Source of the DNA: a virus
Length of the DNA: 64,000 nucleotides
Direction: 5' to 3' (one strand)
IMG/VR virus record: IMGVR_UViG_3300042890_002891
Span: 62,001 to 126,000 of that record
Position numbers and translations under genes: made by a program. Positions 6,459 through 13,794 of this stretch are shown piece after piece. The notes beneath the pieces are model-generated. The model saw only the letters and a list, made by a program, of their open reading frames with translations. It was not told the DNA's origin and ran no database searches. The first letter of the stretch is position 1. Each line of letters starts with the position of its first letter.

Positions 6459-8393
6459 TCAACGATCTAAGCCGGCAGCAGCTAACTTTTTTATTCTGGT
6501 GTTTATGGCCGCAAGTCTTTGCTGCATTTCTGGCGGCAGCTTGGCTGCATCTTCAGGAGTCTTGAGATATTTTTCAAGTACCGCAGCATGTTGTCCTAGT
6601 TCTGCTTTTTCCTGGTCTGTCAGATAGTTGCCGGCATCGTTGGTTGCTGCTGGACCAATTTGGCCAAATTGGCCAAGAGAATTTGCATTACGTGCCAACT
6701 GAGTCATAGTGCTGATCAACTCTGTTGTCATGTCGTACAATTGATATGTACCGTAGAGTGCTGTACCACCCAGTCCTAATTTTGCTGCGGTCCAGGCTTT
6801 TTTGCCAAACGTGCCAGCAGTGGTTGCAGCGGTGGTTGCAGCGGCTGTTCCTGCCTTTGCCATAGCAGGTGCTGCTTTGGCTGCTATAGACTTTCCATAT
6901 TTGTAGGCTAGTGCTGCCGCCGCAGCAGTACCAAGAATCTCATTGATCATGTCACGGCGCACAGCCATTTGTTCTGACTCGGACAGCAGGTACATGTTTT
7001 TGAATACATAACTGCGCAGTTCATGTTCTGTCATGACGTCAACATTGTTGGCCAACTCAACGTCTTCAAATTTATATTTGGTCAGAATTTTTTCAATGCC
7101 ATCCACACTCTTGACCAGGTCATCTGGTGCTGCCACTGGTGTTGCAGATTGCCCACCATCAGCAGGAGTATCAGCCACAATCACTGTGGCCGCTGCTTTG
7201 ATCACACGTTCTAGTCTAGTTCGGATCTCAGGAGTTATGGCCGCAGCAACAGCAGGATCCTTGCTCAGGTCTTGAATAGCCTTGAGATTTTGATCCAGCA
7301 CAGCAGCATCTTCGGGAGAGATATTTATTTTTGGATCGTTGACAGCATCTTTGGCCAGGTTCACTGCATTTATTCCCAGACTTGCGGCCCATCCCCAACC
7401 AGGTATAAGACTCGCCAGTCCTGCTGCACCAGCAATACCGGCTCCAGCATAGTCACCTTTCTGGTAGCGGTCATATGCATCTTGCGCACTTAGCACAGCA
7501 CCAACACCAGGCAGTGCCCGACCTACTGCGCCTTTGAGTAGACCTTTGCCAGCAATCTTTCCTGCTGCCTGCGTATTTGGCATTGCCTGAGCCGGAGCAG
7601 TCGCAGCAGTGCTGGCTGTTTGTGCTGCCCTTTGCGCCTGATATGCCTGAGCTTCTCTGCTGCCACCCGGTCTAGACACATAAGGATTGGCCGGTGCCGA
7701 AGGTGCAGGAGGTACATAACCGCCTTTTTGTATTTTTGATTGTGCAAAGCCCGGAGTCGCAGCAGATGTTGTAGGATCCGCAGGTATTGTGCGTTGGATA
7801 GCATCCTGATACGATCGACGTTGTTGAGCGGTTGGAACAGCTTCCATCAAGTTGCGCCAGGTTGCCATTTGATCGGGCATGGCAGCTGATCGACTTTCAG
7901 ACATCTTGACCTTGTACTTGGTCAGAATTTGTTCAATGGTATCAAGTGCTGTGGTCAATTGAGATATAGTGGCCTGGCCAGCAGGAGTAGATGTCTCTGT
8001 GCCCAGCACATCCGAATATTTGGCTGCAATTATTGGATTTTTTGCAGCGGCAGCACGAGTAAGTGGTCCCAGAGCGCCGTCGATACCATCACGACCTGCA
8101 CCAGTGGCACCAAGAGGTGCACCAGCGGCCTTGAGCTCTTGCTGTAGTTGTTTTATTCTGGCTATACCACCACCGCTACCACCTGGTTCAGCAGCAAAAG
8201 CATGCTTTAGGCCGGTGTGCTGGGCTCGAGGAGTTCCGCATTTGACACAGCGATTTTCCTGAGCCGAAGCCGCTGCTATGGCCTGATCATTGGTGAATGT
8301 GCCCAGGCTGGGCAAGGCCACATTGGTGTTGGGCGGCACTGGATCTGCCTCGTTCAGGAGGTCAAGATATCTGCGAAAATTGTGTGTGCTCAT
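6459..8393 (-). CDS. Probable virion-associated protein with peptidoglycan-binding-like repeat
   Basis: 644 residues from the ATG at 8391-8393, 5 nt after a GATAAATA late octamer. The N-terminus (MSTHNFRRYLDLLNEADP) has the style of phage structural proteins. Around 45-60 are CVKCG and nearby His residues. Around 80-115, IKQLQQELKAAGAPLG... then DGIDGALGPLTRAA matches the peptidoglycan-binding repeat (LQ..L...DG..G..T..A). Two related segments contain IEQILTKYK and IEKILTKYK. Long Ala/Gly-rich hydrophobic segments (about 280-350 and 490-560) resemble membrane-active or ejected proteins. Late promoter plus wall-binding repeat suggest a role in DNA entry or the tail/baseplate (inference). Confidence 0.72.
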   Translation of the reverse strand: MSTHNFRRYLDLLNEADPVPPNTNVALPSLGTFTNDQAIAAASAQENRCVKCGTPRAQHTGLKHAFAAEPGGSGGGIARIKQLQQELKAAGAPLGATGAGRDGIDGALGPLTRAAAAKNPIIAAKYSDVLGTETSTPAGQATISQLTTALDTIEQILTKYKVKMSESRSAAMPDQMATWRNLMEAVPTAQQRRSYQDAIQRTIPADPTTSAATPGFAQSKIQKGGYVPPAPSAPANPYVSRPGGSREAQAYQAQRAAQTASTAATAPAQAMPNTQAAGKIAGKGLLKGAVGRALPGVGAVLSAQDAYDRYQKGDYAGAGIAGAAGLASLIPGWGWAASLGINAVNLAKDAVNDPKINISPEDAAVLDQNLKAIQDLSKDPAVAAAITPEIRTRLERVIKAAATVIVADTPADGGQSATPVAAPDDLVKSVDGIEKILTKYKFEDVELANNVDVMTEHELRSYVFKNMYLLSESEQMAVRRDMINEILGTAAAAALAYKYGKSIAAKAAPAMAKAGTAAATTAATTAGTFGKKAWTAAKLGLGGTALYGTYQLYDMTTELISTMTQLARNANSLGQFGQIGPAATNDAGNYLTDQEKAELGQHAAVLEKYLKTPEDAAKLPPEMQQRLAAINTRIKKLAAAGLDR

Positions 8394-8398
8394 GAAGA

Positions 8399-8406
8399 TA
8401 TTTATC
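8399..8406 (-). promoter_or_regulatory. T4-type late promoter octamer GATAAATA
   Basis: GATAAATA on the minus strand, ending 5 nt before the ATG of the 644-residue gene, so the transcript would be nearly leaderless. Confidence 0.65.
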
Positions 8407-8432
8407 TTCTTTTGACAGCACACACAGAGAGA

Positions 8433-8666
8433 TCAATACTTGCGATGGTGGCTTTTGCTCACAATATCCTGTGGTTTGTACAGCCAGCTACGATCCACAA
8501 AACCCTGTTCAATTTCACGCAGGGCAGTGACCACATGACTGCTTACCTTGGTAACTCGGGGCATGTCGCCGCGGCTGAGTTCTCTAGCACGCCGTGCAGC
8601 TACCAGGATCATTTCGTATCTGTTGCCAATTGCAGCCACAGCCACATCACTTGTAATTCTTGCCAT
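8433..8666 (-). CDS. rpoZ: RNA polymerase omega subunit homolog (RpoZ)
   Basis: 77 residues. MARITSDVAVAAIGNRYEM followed by ILVAARRAREL and later TALREIEQG reproduce the conserved blocks of bacterial omega: N-terminal MARIT..., the IGNR(F/Y) turn, LVAARRAR and ALREIE. Omega is normally 70-110 residues, so this is nearly full length with a shortened, basic tail. Omega binds beta' and helps assembly and promoter choice. A phage copy could replace host omega or bias transcription (inference). It has an AAGGAC site and its own early-type promoter at 8716-8744, and follows the rubredoxin terminator. Confidence 0.85.
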   Translation of the reverse strand: MARITSDVAVAAIGNRYEMILVAARRARELSRGDMPRVTKVSSHVVTALREIEQGFVDRSWLYKPQDIVSKSHHRKY

Positions 8667-8715
8667 TTTGTAGTCCTTGAGTTTGAGTTAAACAACTGTT
8701 GCGTGTTGTGCTAGC

Positions 8716-8744
8716 AGTATAACAGATTGCTGTCACAAAGTCAA
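8716..8744 (-). promoter_or_regulatory. Sigma70-type promoter of rpoZ
   Basis: TTGACT-N17-TATACT. The -35 directly abuts the T-run of the upstream terminator at 8744-8768. Confidence 0.78.
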
Positions 8745-8768
8745 CAAAAAGCCCACCGAAGTGGGCTG
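8744..8768 (-). terminator. Rho-independent terminator after rubredoxin
   Basis: Perfect stem AGCCCAC / GTGGGCT closed by a TTCG loop (8750-8767), followed by five T on the minus strand. It is identical in its stem-loop to the terminator at 9457-9480. Confidence 0.93.
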
Positions 8769-8775
8769 ATTTGAA

Positions 8776-8904
8776 TTACATTTCTACATAATCTTCTTTG
8801 AAGCCACCGCATTCAGGGCAGGGAAAATCCTCTGGTAAATCATCCCAGACTCCTTCAAGTTCTTGATCATGCACATGACCGCAAATAACGCACACATGAT
8901 CCAT
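8776..8904 (-). CDS. Rubredoxin-like protein
   Basis: 42 residues. CVICGH near the start and CPECGG near the end form the two CxxC pairs of an iron-binding rubredoxin, with the expected DDLPEDFPCPECG spacing and a conserved Trp. It is shorter than typical rubredoxin (about 52-54) but has all four cysteines. The start overlaps the rubrerythrin stop (TAATG), so the two are made together. Rubredoxin would pass electrons to the diiron site of rubrerythrin (family knowledge). Confidence 0.88.
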   Translation of the reverse strand: MDHVCVICGHVHDQELEGVWDDLPEDFPCPECGGFKEDYVEM

Positions 8905-9353
8905 TATAGTGTCTCCAGAACTTGAGTATATGCTGCCGCATGACGCTGTTCAACTTTGGCCAGGGCAGTGAAACGCCGTTGAGCCTGGGCTAGAACTGCG
9001 GCAAATTCTTCAGCATGTTGTTTTGATTCTGCTGTTTGATCTGCGGCTTCTGTGGCAGCAGCGGTGTTGCCTTCTGCAATGGCTTCTGCTTGCATTGTGG
9101 GGTACATTGTGGTGAACTCATGAGTCTCTCCTGCAATGGCCATTTCTAGACACTGCTTGACATCTGGTTTACCAACCAGCAATTCTAAATGACCCCAGGC
9201 GTGCAGCAGTTCTTGATCTGCTGTGTGTTCAAAGTGCAGTGCAACATCTTCGTGGCCTTGTGCTCGGGCCATCTTGGCAAAGTAGCGATACTTGACATGA
9301 GCCTGTGACTCACCAGCAAATGCTGCCTCCAAGTTTTTGATTGTGATCGACAT
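8904..9353 (-). CDS. Rubrerythrin-like diiron peroxidase
   Basis: 149 residues of ferritin-like fold. AAFAGESQAH (Glu15), QELLHAWGHLELL (ExxH), GETHEFTTMYP and KVEQRHAAAY supply the ligand-rich helices of rubrerythrin, which reduces hydrogen peroxide. The usual C-terminal rubredoxin domain is absent and is encoded as a separate gene directly downstream. Promoter at 9377-9405, terminator at 8744-8768: a self-contained two-gene unit. In infection it may limit oxidative damage (inference). Confidence 0.9.
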   Translation of the reverse strand: MSITIKNLEAAFAGESQAHVKYRYFAKMARAQGHEDVALHFEHTADQELLHAWGHLELLVGKPDVKQCLEMAIAGETHEFTTMYPTMQAEAIAEGNTAAATEAADQTAESKQHAEEFAAVLAQAQRRFTALAKVEQRHAAAYTQVLETL

Positions 9354-9376
9354 AGATACCTTTCTGTTAAAATACT

Positions 9377-9405
9377 ATTGTACAACTATTTACTATAGGA
9401 GTCAA
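9377..9405 (-). promoter_or_regulatory. Sigma70-type promoter of the rubrerythrin unit
   Basis: TTGACT-N17-TACAAT, 24 nt before the rubrerythrin ATG. Confidence 0.78.
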
Positions 9406-9456
9406 CTATAAAATGATATTTTTCAATTGTAAATTCCTATTACATCAATAGGTCAA

Positions 9457-9480
9457 GAAAAAGCCCACCGAAGTGGGCTG
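9457..9480 (-). terminator. Rho-independent terminator after the tmRNA
   Basis: Stem-loop AGCCCAC-TTCG-GTGGGCT (9462-9479), then five T on the minus strand. A second copy of the terminator at 8744-8768. Confidence 0.93.
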
Positions 9481-9802
9481 ATTGCTATTTTTGATTACAA
9501 GGTATAACTACCTCGTTTGGCGTCAAGCGTTAGCTGCTACCAAATATTGTGAGTCATTTGCATTTCTCTTTTTTGTGTCTACGGCCGAGCTTCCCCAACC
9601 CTAACGGCTTCTACATTGCCGGACTGTCCATTTCTGTACTCTTAACCCTGTCGAAACTATGCAGGCCCATTATAAAGAATACTACTGAATTGTGTTGGAT
9701 GTTGCCATCCGCAAAAACCTGTGCAATATTCTTTATGGTGGACCTGGGGGGATTCGCACCCCCGTCCAGAATCCTTTTCTGTCTACTTCATACAGTCTTA
9801 AC
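9481..9802 (-). ncRNA. ssrA: Circularly permuted two-piece tmRNA
   Basis: Transcribed in the order acceptor piece, intervening segment, coding piece. The acceptor piece ends in a GC-rich T-arm (GGGGGTGCGAATCCCCC) and CAGGTCC-A-CCA, with the CCA end at 9736. The coding piece starts at 9668 with GGGCCTG, which pairs over 7 bp with CAGGTCC, then continues with the tmRNA-like TAGTTTCGACAGGG. The resume codon GCA at 9559-9561 opens a tag reading frame, ANDSQYLVAANA, ending in TGA at 9523-9525. The 67-nt intervening segment (9669-9735) folds back through AAAGAATA/TATTCTTT. Permuted tmRNAs are known in alphaproteobacteria, cyanobacteria and some betaproteobacteria. tmRNA rescues stalled ribosomes and tags the nascent chain for proteolysis. 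The exact 5' end of the acceptor piece is uncertain. Confidence 0.9.
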
Positions 9803-9808
9803 TGTTAT

Positions 9809-10693
9809 TTATTTTAATGAGTTAACTGAGTCTTCCCAGTCTTGATTGAATGTTGACATTTTTGTATCCCACTCAAACTTCATTCCACTACCTTCCCAAA
9901 TTTTAGCAGTGTTTGAATTGGGATTCTGATGTACAGCCTTCATAGCAGCCTGAATCTTGTTGCGTTGTGCATCAGTTGCGTTCTTCAAGATAAAAAGCAC
10001 ATAGTAGCCGACCTTGAGATTTTTGTTGGCAAGATCTTTTGCAGCCAATGGAATCAAGGCATCAGCTGACGATGGGCTCATACGATACATGCATGTGCCG
10101 TTGCCTGACTGTGCAAATTTTCTTGCCAGCTTGCTTTCAATGATACCGTAGTCAACTTCACCGTTTAGCAAAGCAGTGATAGTGCTTGGACTGCCAGCAG
10201 CAAAATGCACAGGTTTGTGAGTGGTCTTGAATGACGCATTGATTCCGTTGTTGATGCTATTGACCATCACACTAGCAGGAATGGCATGTCCAATCCTGTA
10301 CGATGATCCAGCTGTGACCATACGGGCAGCATTCATTTCTGGTTTGGCTGAACAGATATAGTAAGAGTCATAGTGTACACGAATCAATTCTTTTTCGGTA
10401 AATGTCATTATATTGCAAGAGCCTTGTTTGCGGATACCGGCGTCTATGTCGCCTGCCCAGGGAAATAGCACAGGCATATTTTTATCTATTTTGTCAATAA
10501 CAGCCGTTGCCAGGCACCCAGATCCTGGGTTGATGTAGTCAATTTTGAATTGGTTCTGCAGATCCTGGGTCAATGCACTGGTCTCCAGATAGAACCCACC
10601 TGTTTTTGAGCCAGTGTTCACAATGGTGATGTCCTGTGCCGCAGCAGCCAAGGTCATGGTTGCAAACGCAACCAACGCTAGTAATTTCTTCAT
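9809..10693 (-). CDS. tctC: TctC-like periplasmic substrate-binding protein
   Basis: 294 residues with a clear Sec signal peptide (MKKLLALVAFATMTLAAAAQ). The mature part resembles the tripartite tricarboxylate transporter receptor family: ITIVNTGSKTGGFY near the start, then a ligand-binding alpha/beta body. The receptor would deliver tricarboxylates or similar carboxylates to the TctA permease encoded just upstream in the same unit. The small TctB subunit is not visible. The protein has four or more cysteines, unusual for the family. A phage-encoded receptor suggests manipulation of host carbon uptake (inference). Confidence 0.8.
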   Translation of the reverse strand: MKKLLALVAFATMTLAAAAQDITIVNTGSKTGGFYLETSALTQDLQNQFKIDYINPGSGCLATAVIDKIDKNMPVLFPWAGDIDAGIRKQGSCNIMTFTEKELIRVHYDSYYICSAKPEMNAARMVTAGSSYRIGHAIPASVMVNSINNGINASFKTTHKPVHFAAGSPSTITALLNGEVDYGIIESKLARKFAQSGNGTCMYRMSPSSADALIPLAAKDLANKNLKVGYYVLFILKNATDAQRNKIQAAMKAVHQNPNSNTAKIWEGSGMKFEWDTKMSTFNQDWEDSVNSLK

Positions 10694-10708
10694 TTTTTTT
10701 CAGTCCTT

Positions 10709-11989
10709 TTAAAAATACAATGAATGGAGTCTAAGTCCATAATCCAACAACTTGTCACCGATAAAGTATCCAAATATCAGTCCAGTTGTGTCTCTAAGTC
10801 GTAGTGCCCATCCGAGTATGAGCAGACACACCATGCATTGTAACACAAATACCATGTTGTAGTCAAGCCAGGCCTGATACAATATTGCCAAAACCAAGAT
10901 GGCCAAAATGCCTGCACGCAACAGTTTCAAATTGGTTCTTAGTATGGTGAGTACCTGTGTGACCAAGGGCCAGGCCATGATCAAACCAATTGCTGCCACA
11001 GTCATCTGCAGCAGTGCAGTTGCGCCAAAAATTATCGACGCTGATGCAATTGATGCTGTGAATCCTTTCAACTCCATCAGCGACAACGCTATGGCTTCGC
11101 TGGGCACCAGAGGTAGCCCAAATATTATCAAGGGTATCAGCTGCGACACCGCTCCTGCATTGTTTGCTGTTTCTGCAGATATGATTCTTTCTCTAGGATC
11201 TGTGGTGGTTCTACAGGTTATGTTATAGCTCAGCATTGAACTAAAAATCATTGCCAGGCCAGGCATGAGTCCACCCACAAAACCCACGGCACTGTATTGC
11301 GTGATGCGCAGATAATTCAATCTGGGCCACTTGACTGATGTTGGTATGTGGTTCACCGTCACAGCAGAATTAGACAGTCGATACAGCTGAGGAAATGTAA
11401 ACAAACACAGCAGCACAATGTCCCAGGGAACTCCTGCTGTGAGTGAGCTATTTCCAAAGGTAAGAATACCTGTCTCTAGATTAGAGTTATACCCAACCAG
11501 GCCCAACAAGATTCCTGACAGGCATAGCCCAATACTGGTTTTCAAATCGTCACTAGAATATTTTATTACACCTATCAAGGCAAACACAAACAACATTGAT
11601 ATCAGTTCAGTACGCAAGAAGTAACTCATTGCTGACAAGTGTGCTGCAAGAATCCAACATGCTGTTATAGATAAGATTGCTGCCACAAAACTACCGACCG
11701 CGGCAGCAGCAATTGTGTCTCCGTACTGCGATGCTGGCAGTCTTGGTAGCTCTGCTACTGTGGGTATGCCACTGGGTTCTCCTGCAATCCCTGTGTACAT
11801 GGTGGTAACACTACCGGTGAATTGACTAATTTGAGTTAGTGCAGCATAGAACAAAAATATATCTACAGGCGCCCAGGTTATTAAAAACGGAGCAGATATT
11901 ATCATGGCTATCAAGATGCCCATGCCAGGTAAAATTCCAATGGCCATACCCAGCAATGATCCAGCCAGGATGGCCAGCAGATGTTCCAT
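10709..11989 (-). CDS. tctA: TctA-like tricarboxylate transporter permease
   Basis: 426 residues, strongly hydrophobic, about 10-12 transmembrane helices. GMAIGILPGMGI near residue 15 is the TctA signature region, and SAETANNAGAVSQLIPL with IFGLPLVPSEA around 275-300 matches the second conserved half. Length is shorter than typical TctA (about 500). Its start overlaps the stop of the PP-loop gene at 11989, and TctC follows after 15 nt. It probably acts in the host inner membrane with TctC. Confidence 0.85.
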   Translation of the reverse strand: MEHLLAILAGSLLGMAIGILPGMGILIAMIISAPFLITWAPVDIFLFYAALTQISQFTGSVTTMYTGIAGEPSGIPTVAELPRLPASQYGDTIAAAAVGSFVAAILSITACWILAAHLSAMSYFLRTELISMLFVFALIGVIKYSSDDLKTSIGLCLSGILLGLVGYNSNLETGILTFGNSSLTAGVPWDIVLLCLFTFPQLYRLSNSAVTVNHIPTSVKWPRLNYLRITQYSAVGFVGGLMPGLAMIFSSMLSYNITCRTTTDPRERIISAETANNAGAVSQLIPLIIFGLPLVPSEAIALSLMELKGFTASIASASIIFGATALLQMTVAAIGLIMAWPLVTQVLTILRTNLKLLRAGILAILVLAILYQAWLDYNMVFVLQCMVCLLILGWALRLRDTTGLIFGYFIGDKLLDYGLRLHSLYF

Positions 11990-13221
11990 CAGAATCCCAC
12001 CTGGTCTGACGAATATGTCTTGCCGTCTGTTAATGAATAAAACTTTGACATTAATCCTTTTGTGCCAGCGGCTGTCACAGGGTTTCCGTAACGGTCGGTG
12101 TTCCAGATATTTTTATACTTGTCACTGTGCATAACTTCCTGAATCGCAAGAAATTTTTTGTACCAACGTTTGCCTTCGTCAGTCCCAATAACATTGTTAT
12201 AAAACATATTGCTATTGTAGCCTGATATTTTTTTGTCTTCCCATAATTTAGCTGAATAGTCAACGTCAGTAAAAAATCGTTTTATTTGAGTTATATGGTG
12301 TGTTGGCACTCGACCCAATGCACGATTATACTCTATTCCCAGCGTGGAATAAAATCTATTAACAACTGTATCAGTTGATTGTTTAGCGGTGTGATAGTGT
12401 TTGAGAGCATATGCTGTTTTTAACAATAAGGACGGTATATTTCTACTAACAAAAAAATCCTCGTACCGATCAGAGATTGATGGCAACCATTCTGAACTGT
12501 CAACACTGAAAGTATACCAGTTGTTGTTTTTTTTAAACAATCTAGCTTTGGTGCCACCAAATAAATCACACCAATCATTGTGGTCGGTAGTTTTTACAGC
12601 ATTGTGCCATGCCCAACTGGTGTCCATCCAAAATATACCGTGACTTCCATCCAGCCCAATGGGTATATCTGTATCATCGGCAATTGAAAACCAGTCATCG
12701 GCATCCTTGACTGTGGCCTGTGACATGGTAATTTTTGTTTTGAGTAGTCTGTGAGCTATGGTTTTTAAATAAGGAATAGTAGCAATTGCTATCTCTCGAT
12801 TGGTGGTGTTTACGGCTGTGTTGGCATCTTTGTCTAGTTTAACATCAACCACAATTTCGTCTAGATGTATATTGTTGTCAACAAAACTGACCAAGGCTGT
12901 GTGGCTGTCAGCGCCGCCGCTGTAAAATAATCTAATATAGGAATAGGTGTCACGAAGCTCTTGAGCTCGTTGACGGCATAGCTCAGCCAGAGTCTCAACA
13001 GGCTCAACTGATGGATTTAGTCTGGCAAAGGCATCTTCGTACCAGTGAAAATGTGCCGTTGCATGTGGCAACGTATCGCGGTACAACACCGCATCAATTT
13101 TGTAATCAAACCGAGTCTCGGTATTGGTTTCATAGTTTTTTACAGTCCAATACATTGCCCTGTCTTGATAATGACTATTCTGAATAGATAGCAATTGTTT
13201 GGTTGAAAAATTGAATGCCAT
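11989..13221 (-). CDS. PP-loop (asparagine-synthase/ATP-pyrophosphatase-like) enzyme
   Basis: 410 residues. FYSGGADSHTAL at about 99-110 is the PP-loop (SGGxDS) of N-type ATP pyrophosphatases, which adenylate a substrate before amidation or thiolation. No N-terminal glutaminase cysteine is seen, and the C-terminal cysteine cluster of QueC is absent, so it is neither a full asparagine synthase nor a normal QueC. It heads the transcription unit with tctA and tctC. A -10 like TATAAT lies 7 nt before the ATG, but the -35 match is poor. Substrate unknown. Confidence 0.75.
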   Translation of the reverse strand: MAFNFSTKQLLSIQNSHYQDRAMYWTVKNYETNTETRFDYKIDAVLYRDTLPHATAHFHWYEDAFARLNPSVEPVETLAELCRQRAQELRDTYSYIRLFYSGGADSHTALVSFVDNNIHLDEIVVDVKLDKDANTAVNTTNREIAIATIPYLKTIAHRLLKTKITMSQATVKDADDWFSIADDTDIPIGLDGSHGIFWMDTSWAWHNAVKTTDHNDWCDLFGGTKARLFKKNNNWYTFSVDSSEWLPSISDRYEDFFVSRNIPSLLLKTAYALKHYHTAKQSTDTVVNRFYSTLGIEYNRALGRVPTHHITQIKRFFTDVDYSAKLWEDKKISGYNSNMFYNNVIGTDEGKRWYKKFLAIQEVMHSDKYKNIWNTDRYGNPVTAAGTKGLMSKFYSLTDGKTYSSDQVGF

Positions 13222-13278
13222 GCATTAATTATACACTATGTTATGCTGATCAACTATTATTACGAACAAGTTCATAAT

Positions 13279-13352
13279 TGGTGCTCTCAACAAGGATCGA
13301 ACTTGTGTCTATACATTACCAATGTATTGTACTACCACTGTACTATGGGAGC
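13279..13352 (-). tRNA. tRNA-Thr(GGU)
   Basis: Acceptor GCTCCCA..GAGAGC, anticodon loop TTGGTAA in the stem ATACA/TGTAT, T-loop TTCGATC, encoded CCA. Confidence 0.9.
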
Positions 13353-13583
13353 GTGGATTTCACGATAACAGGCCAGTGCAAGGTGTCTTGCCTGTGCCAG
13401 TCTATCAAGCACATACTTGGTCAATTCCGGATCATCTCGACGACAACACGGACCACTGCGCCGTTCATCACAATTGGATTGTCTCCAATCATAACTGGTG
13501 GGAAAGAGTGGTTCCGATTCGGCGGGTTCAGAACGTTTCGGTTGTTTGGAATCTGTACAGTCTGATTGATTATTGTGTTGCAT
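13332..13583 (-). CDS. Possible small protein overlapping tRNA-Thr (doubtful)
   Basis: 83-residue open frame (MQHNNQSDCTDSKQPKRSE..) that ends inside the tRNA-Thr gene. The C-terminal half (ELTKYVLDRLAQARHLALAC) looks protein-like, but there is no ribosome-binding site and no clear promoter. The alternative is a gene-free spacer between two tRNAs. Confidence 0.25.
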   Translation of the reverse strand: MQHNNQSDCTDSKQPKRSEPAESEPLFPTSYDWRQSNCDERRSGPCCRRDDPELTKYVLDRLAQARHLALACYREIHAPIVQW

Positions 13584-13711
13584 ACATATACAACGCAGTA
13601 ACCTGTTGTTGAGTTGACACAGATTGGCAAACCTGCTAGAAGAACCCGACCGTAACACACAAGTATCTCGGAGTGACCATGTGCCAGAGGATCGGGCCGT
13701 GTTTCATTATC

Positions 13712-13785
13712 TGGAGCGGGTGAAGAGAATCGAACTCTCGTCGTAACGTTGGCAACGTTCTGCTCTACCATTGAGCTACACCCGC
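13712..13785 (-). tRNA. tRNA-Gly(GCC)
   Basis: Acceptor GCGGGTG/CACCCGC, anticodon GCC in a GCCAACG-type loop closed by AACGT/ACGTT, T-loop TTCGATT, CCA encoded. Confidence 0.92.
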
Positions 13786-13794
13786 TTATAAAAA

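Noticed and set aside
11989-13221. PP-loop protein as the missing QueC
   Set aside because: QueC is about 220 residues with a C-terminal cysteine cluster for zinc; this protein is 410 residues, has no such cluster, and lies far from the other que genes.
13228-13253. Promoter TTGATC/TATAAT ahead of the PP-loop gene
   Set aside because: The spacer is only 14 nt, too short for sigma70; listed in the gene entry only as a -10-like sequence.
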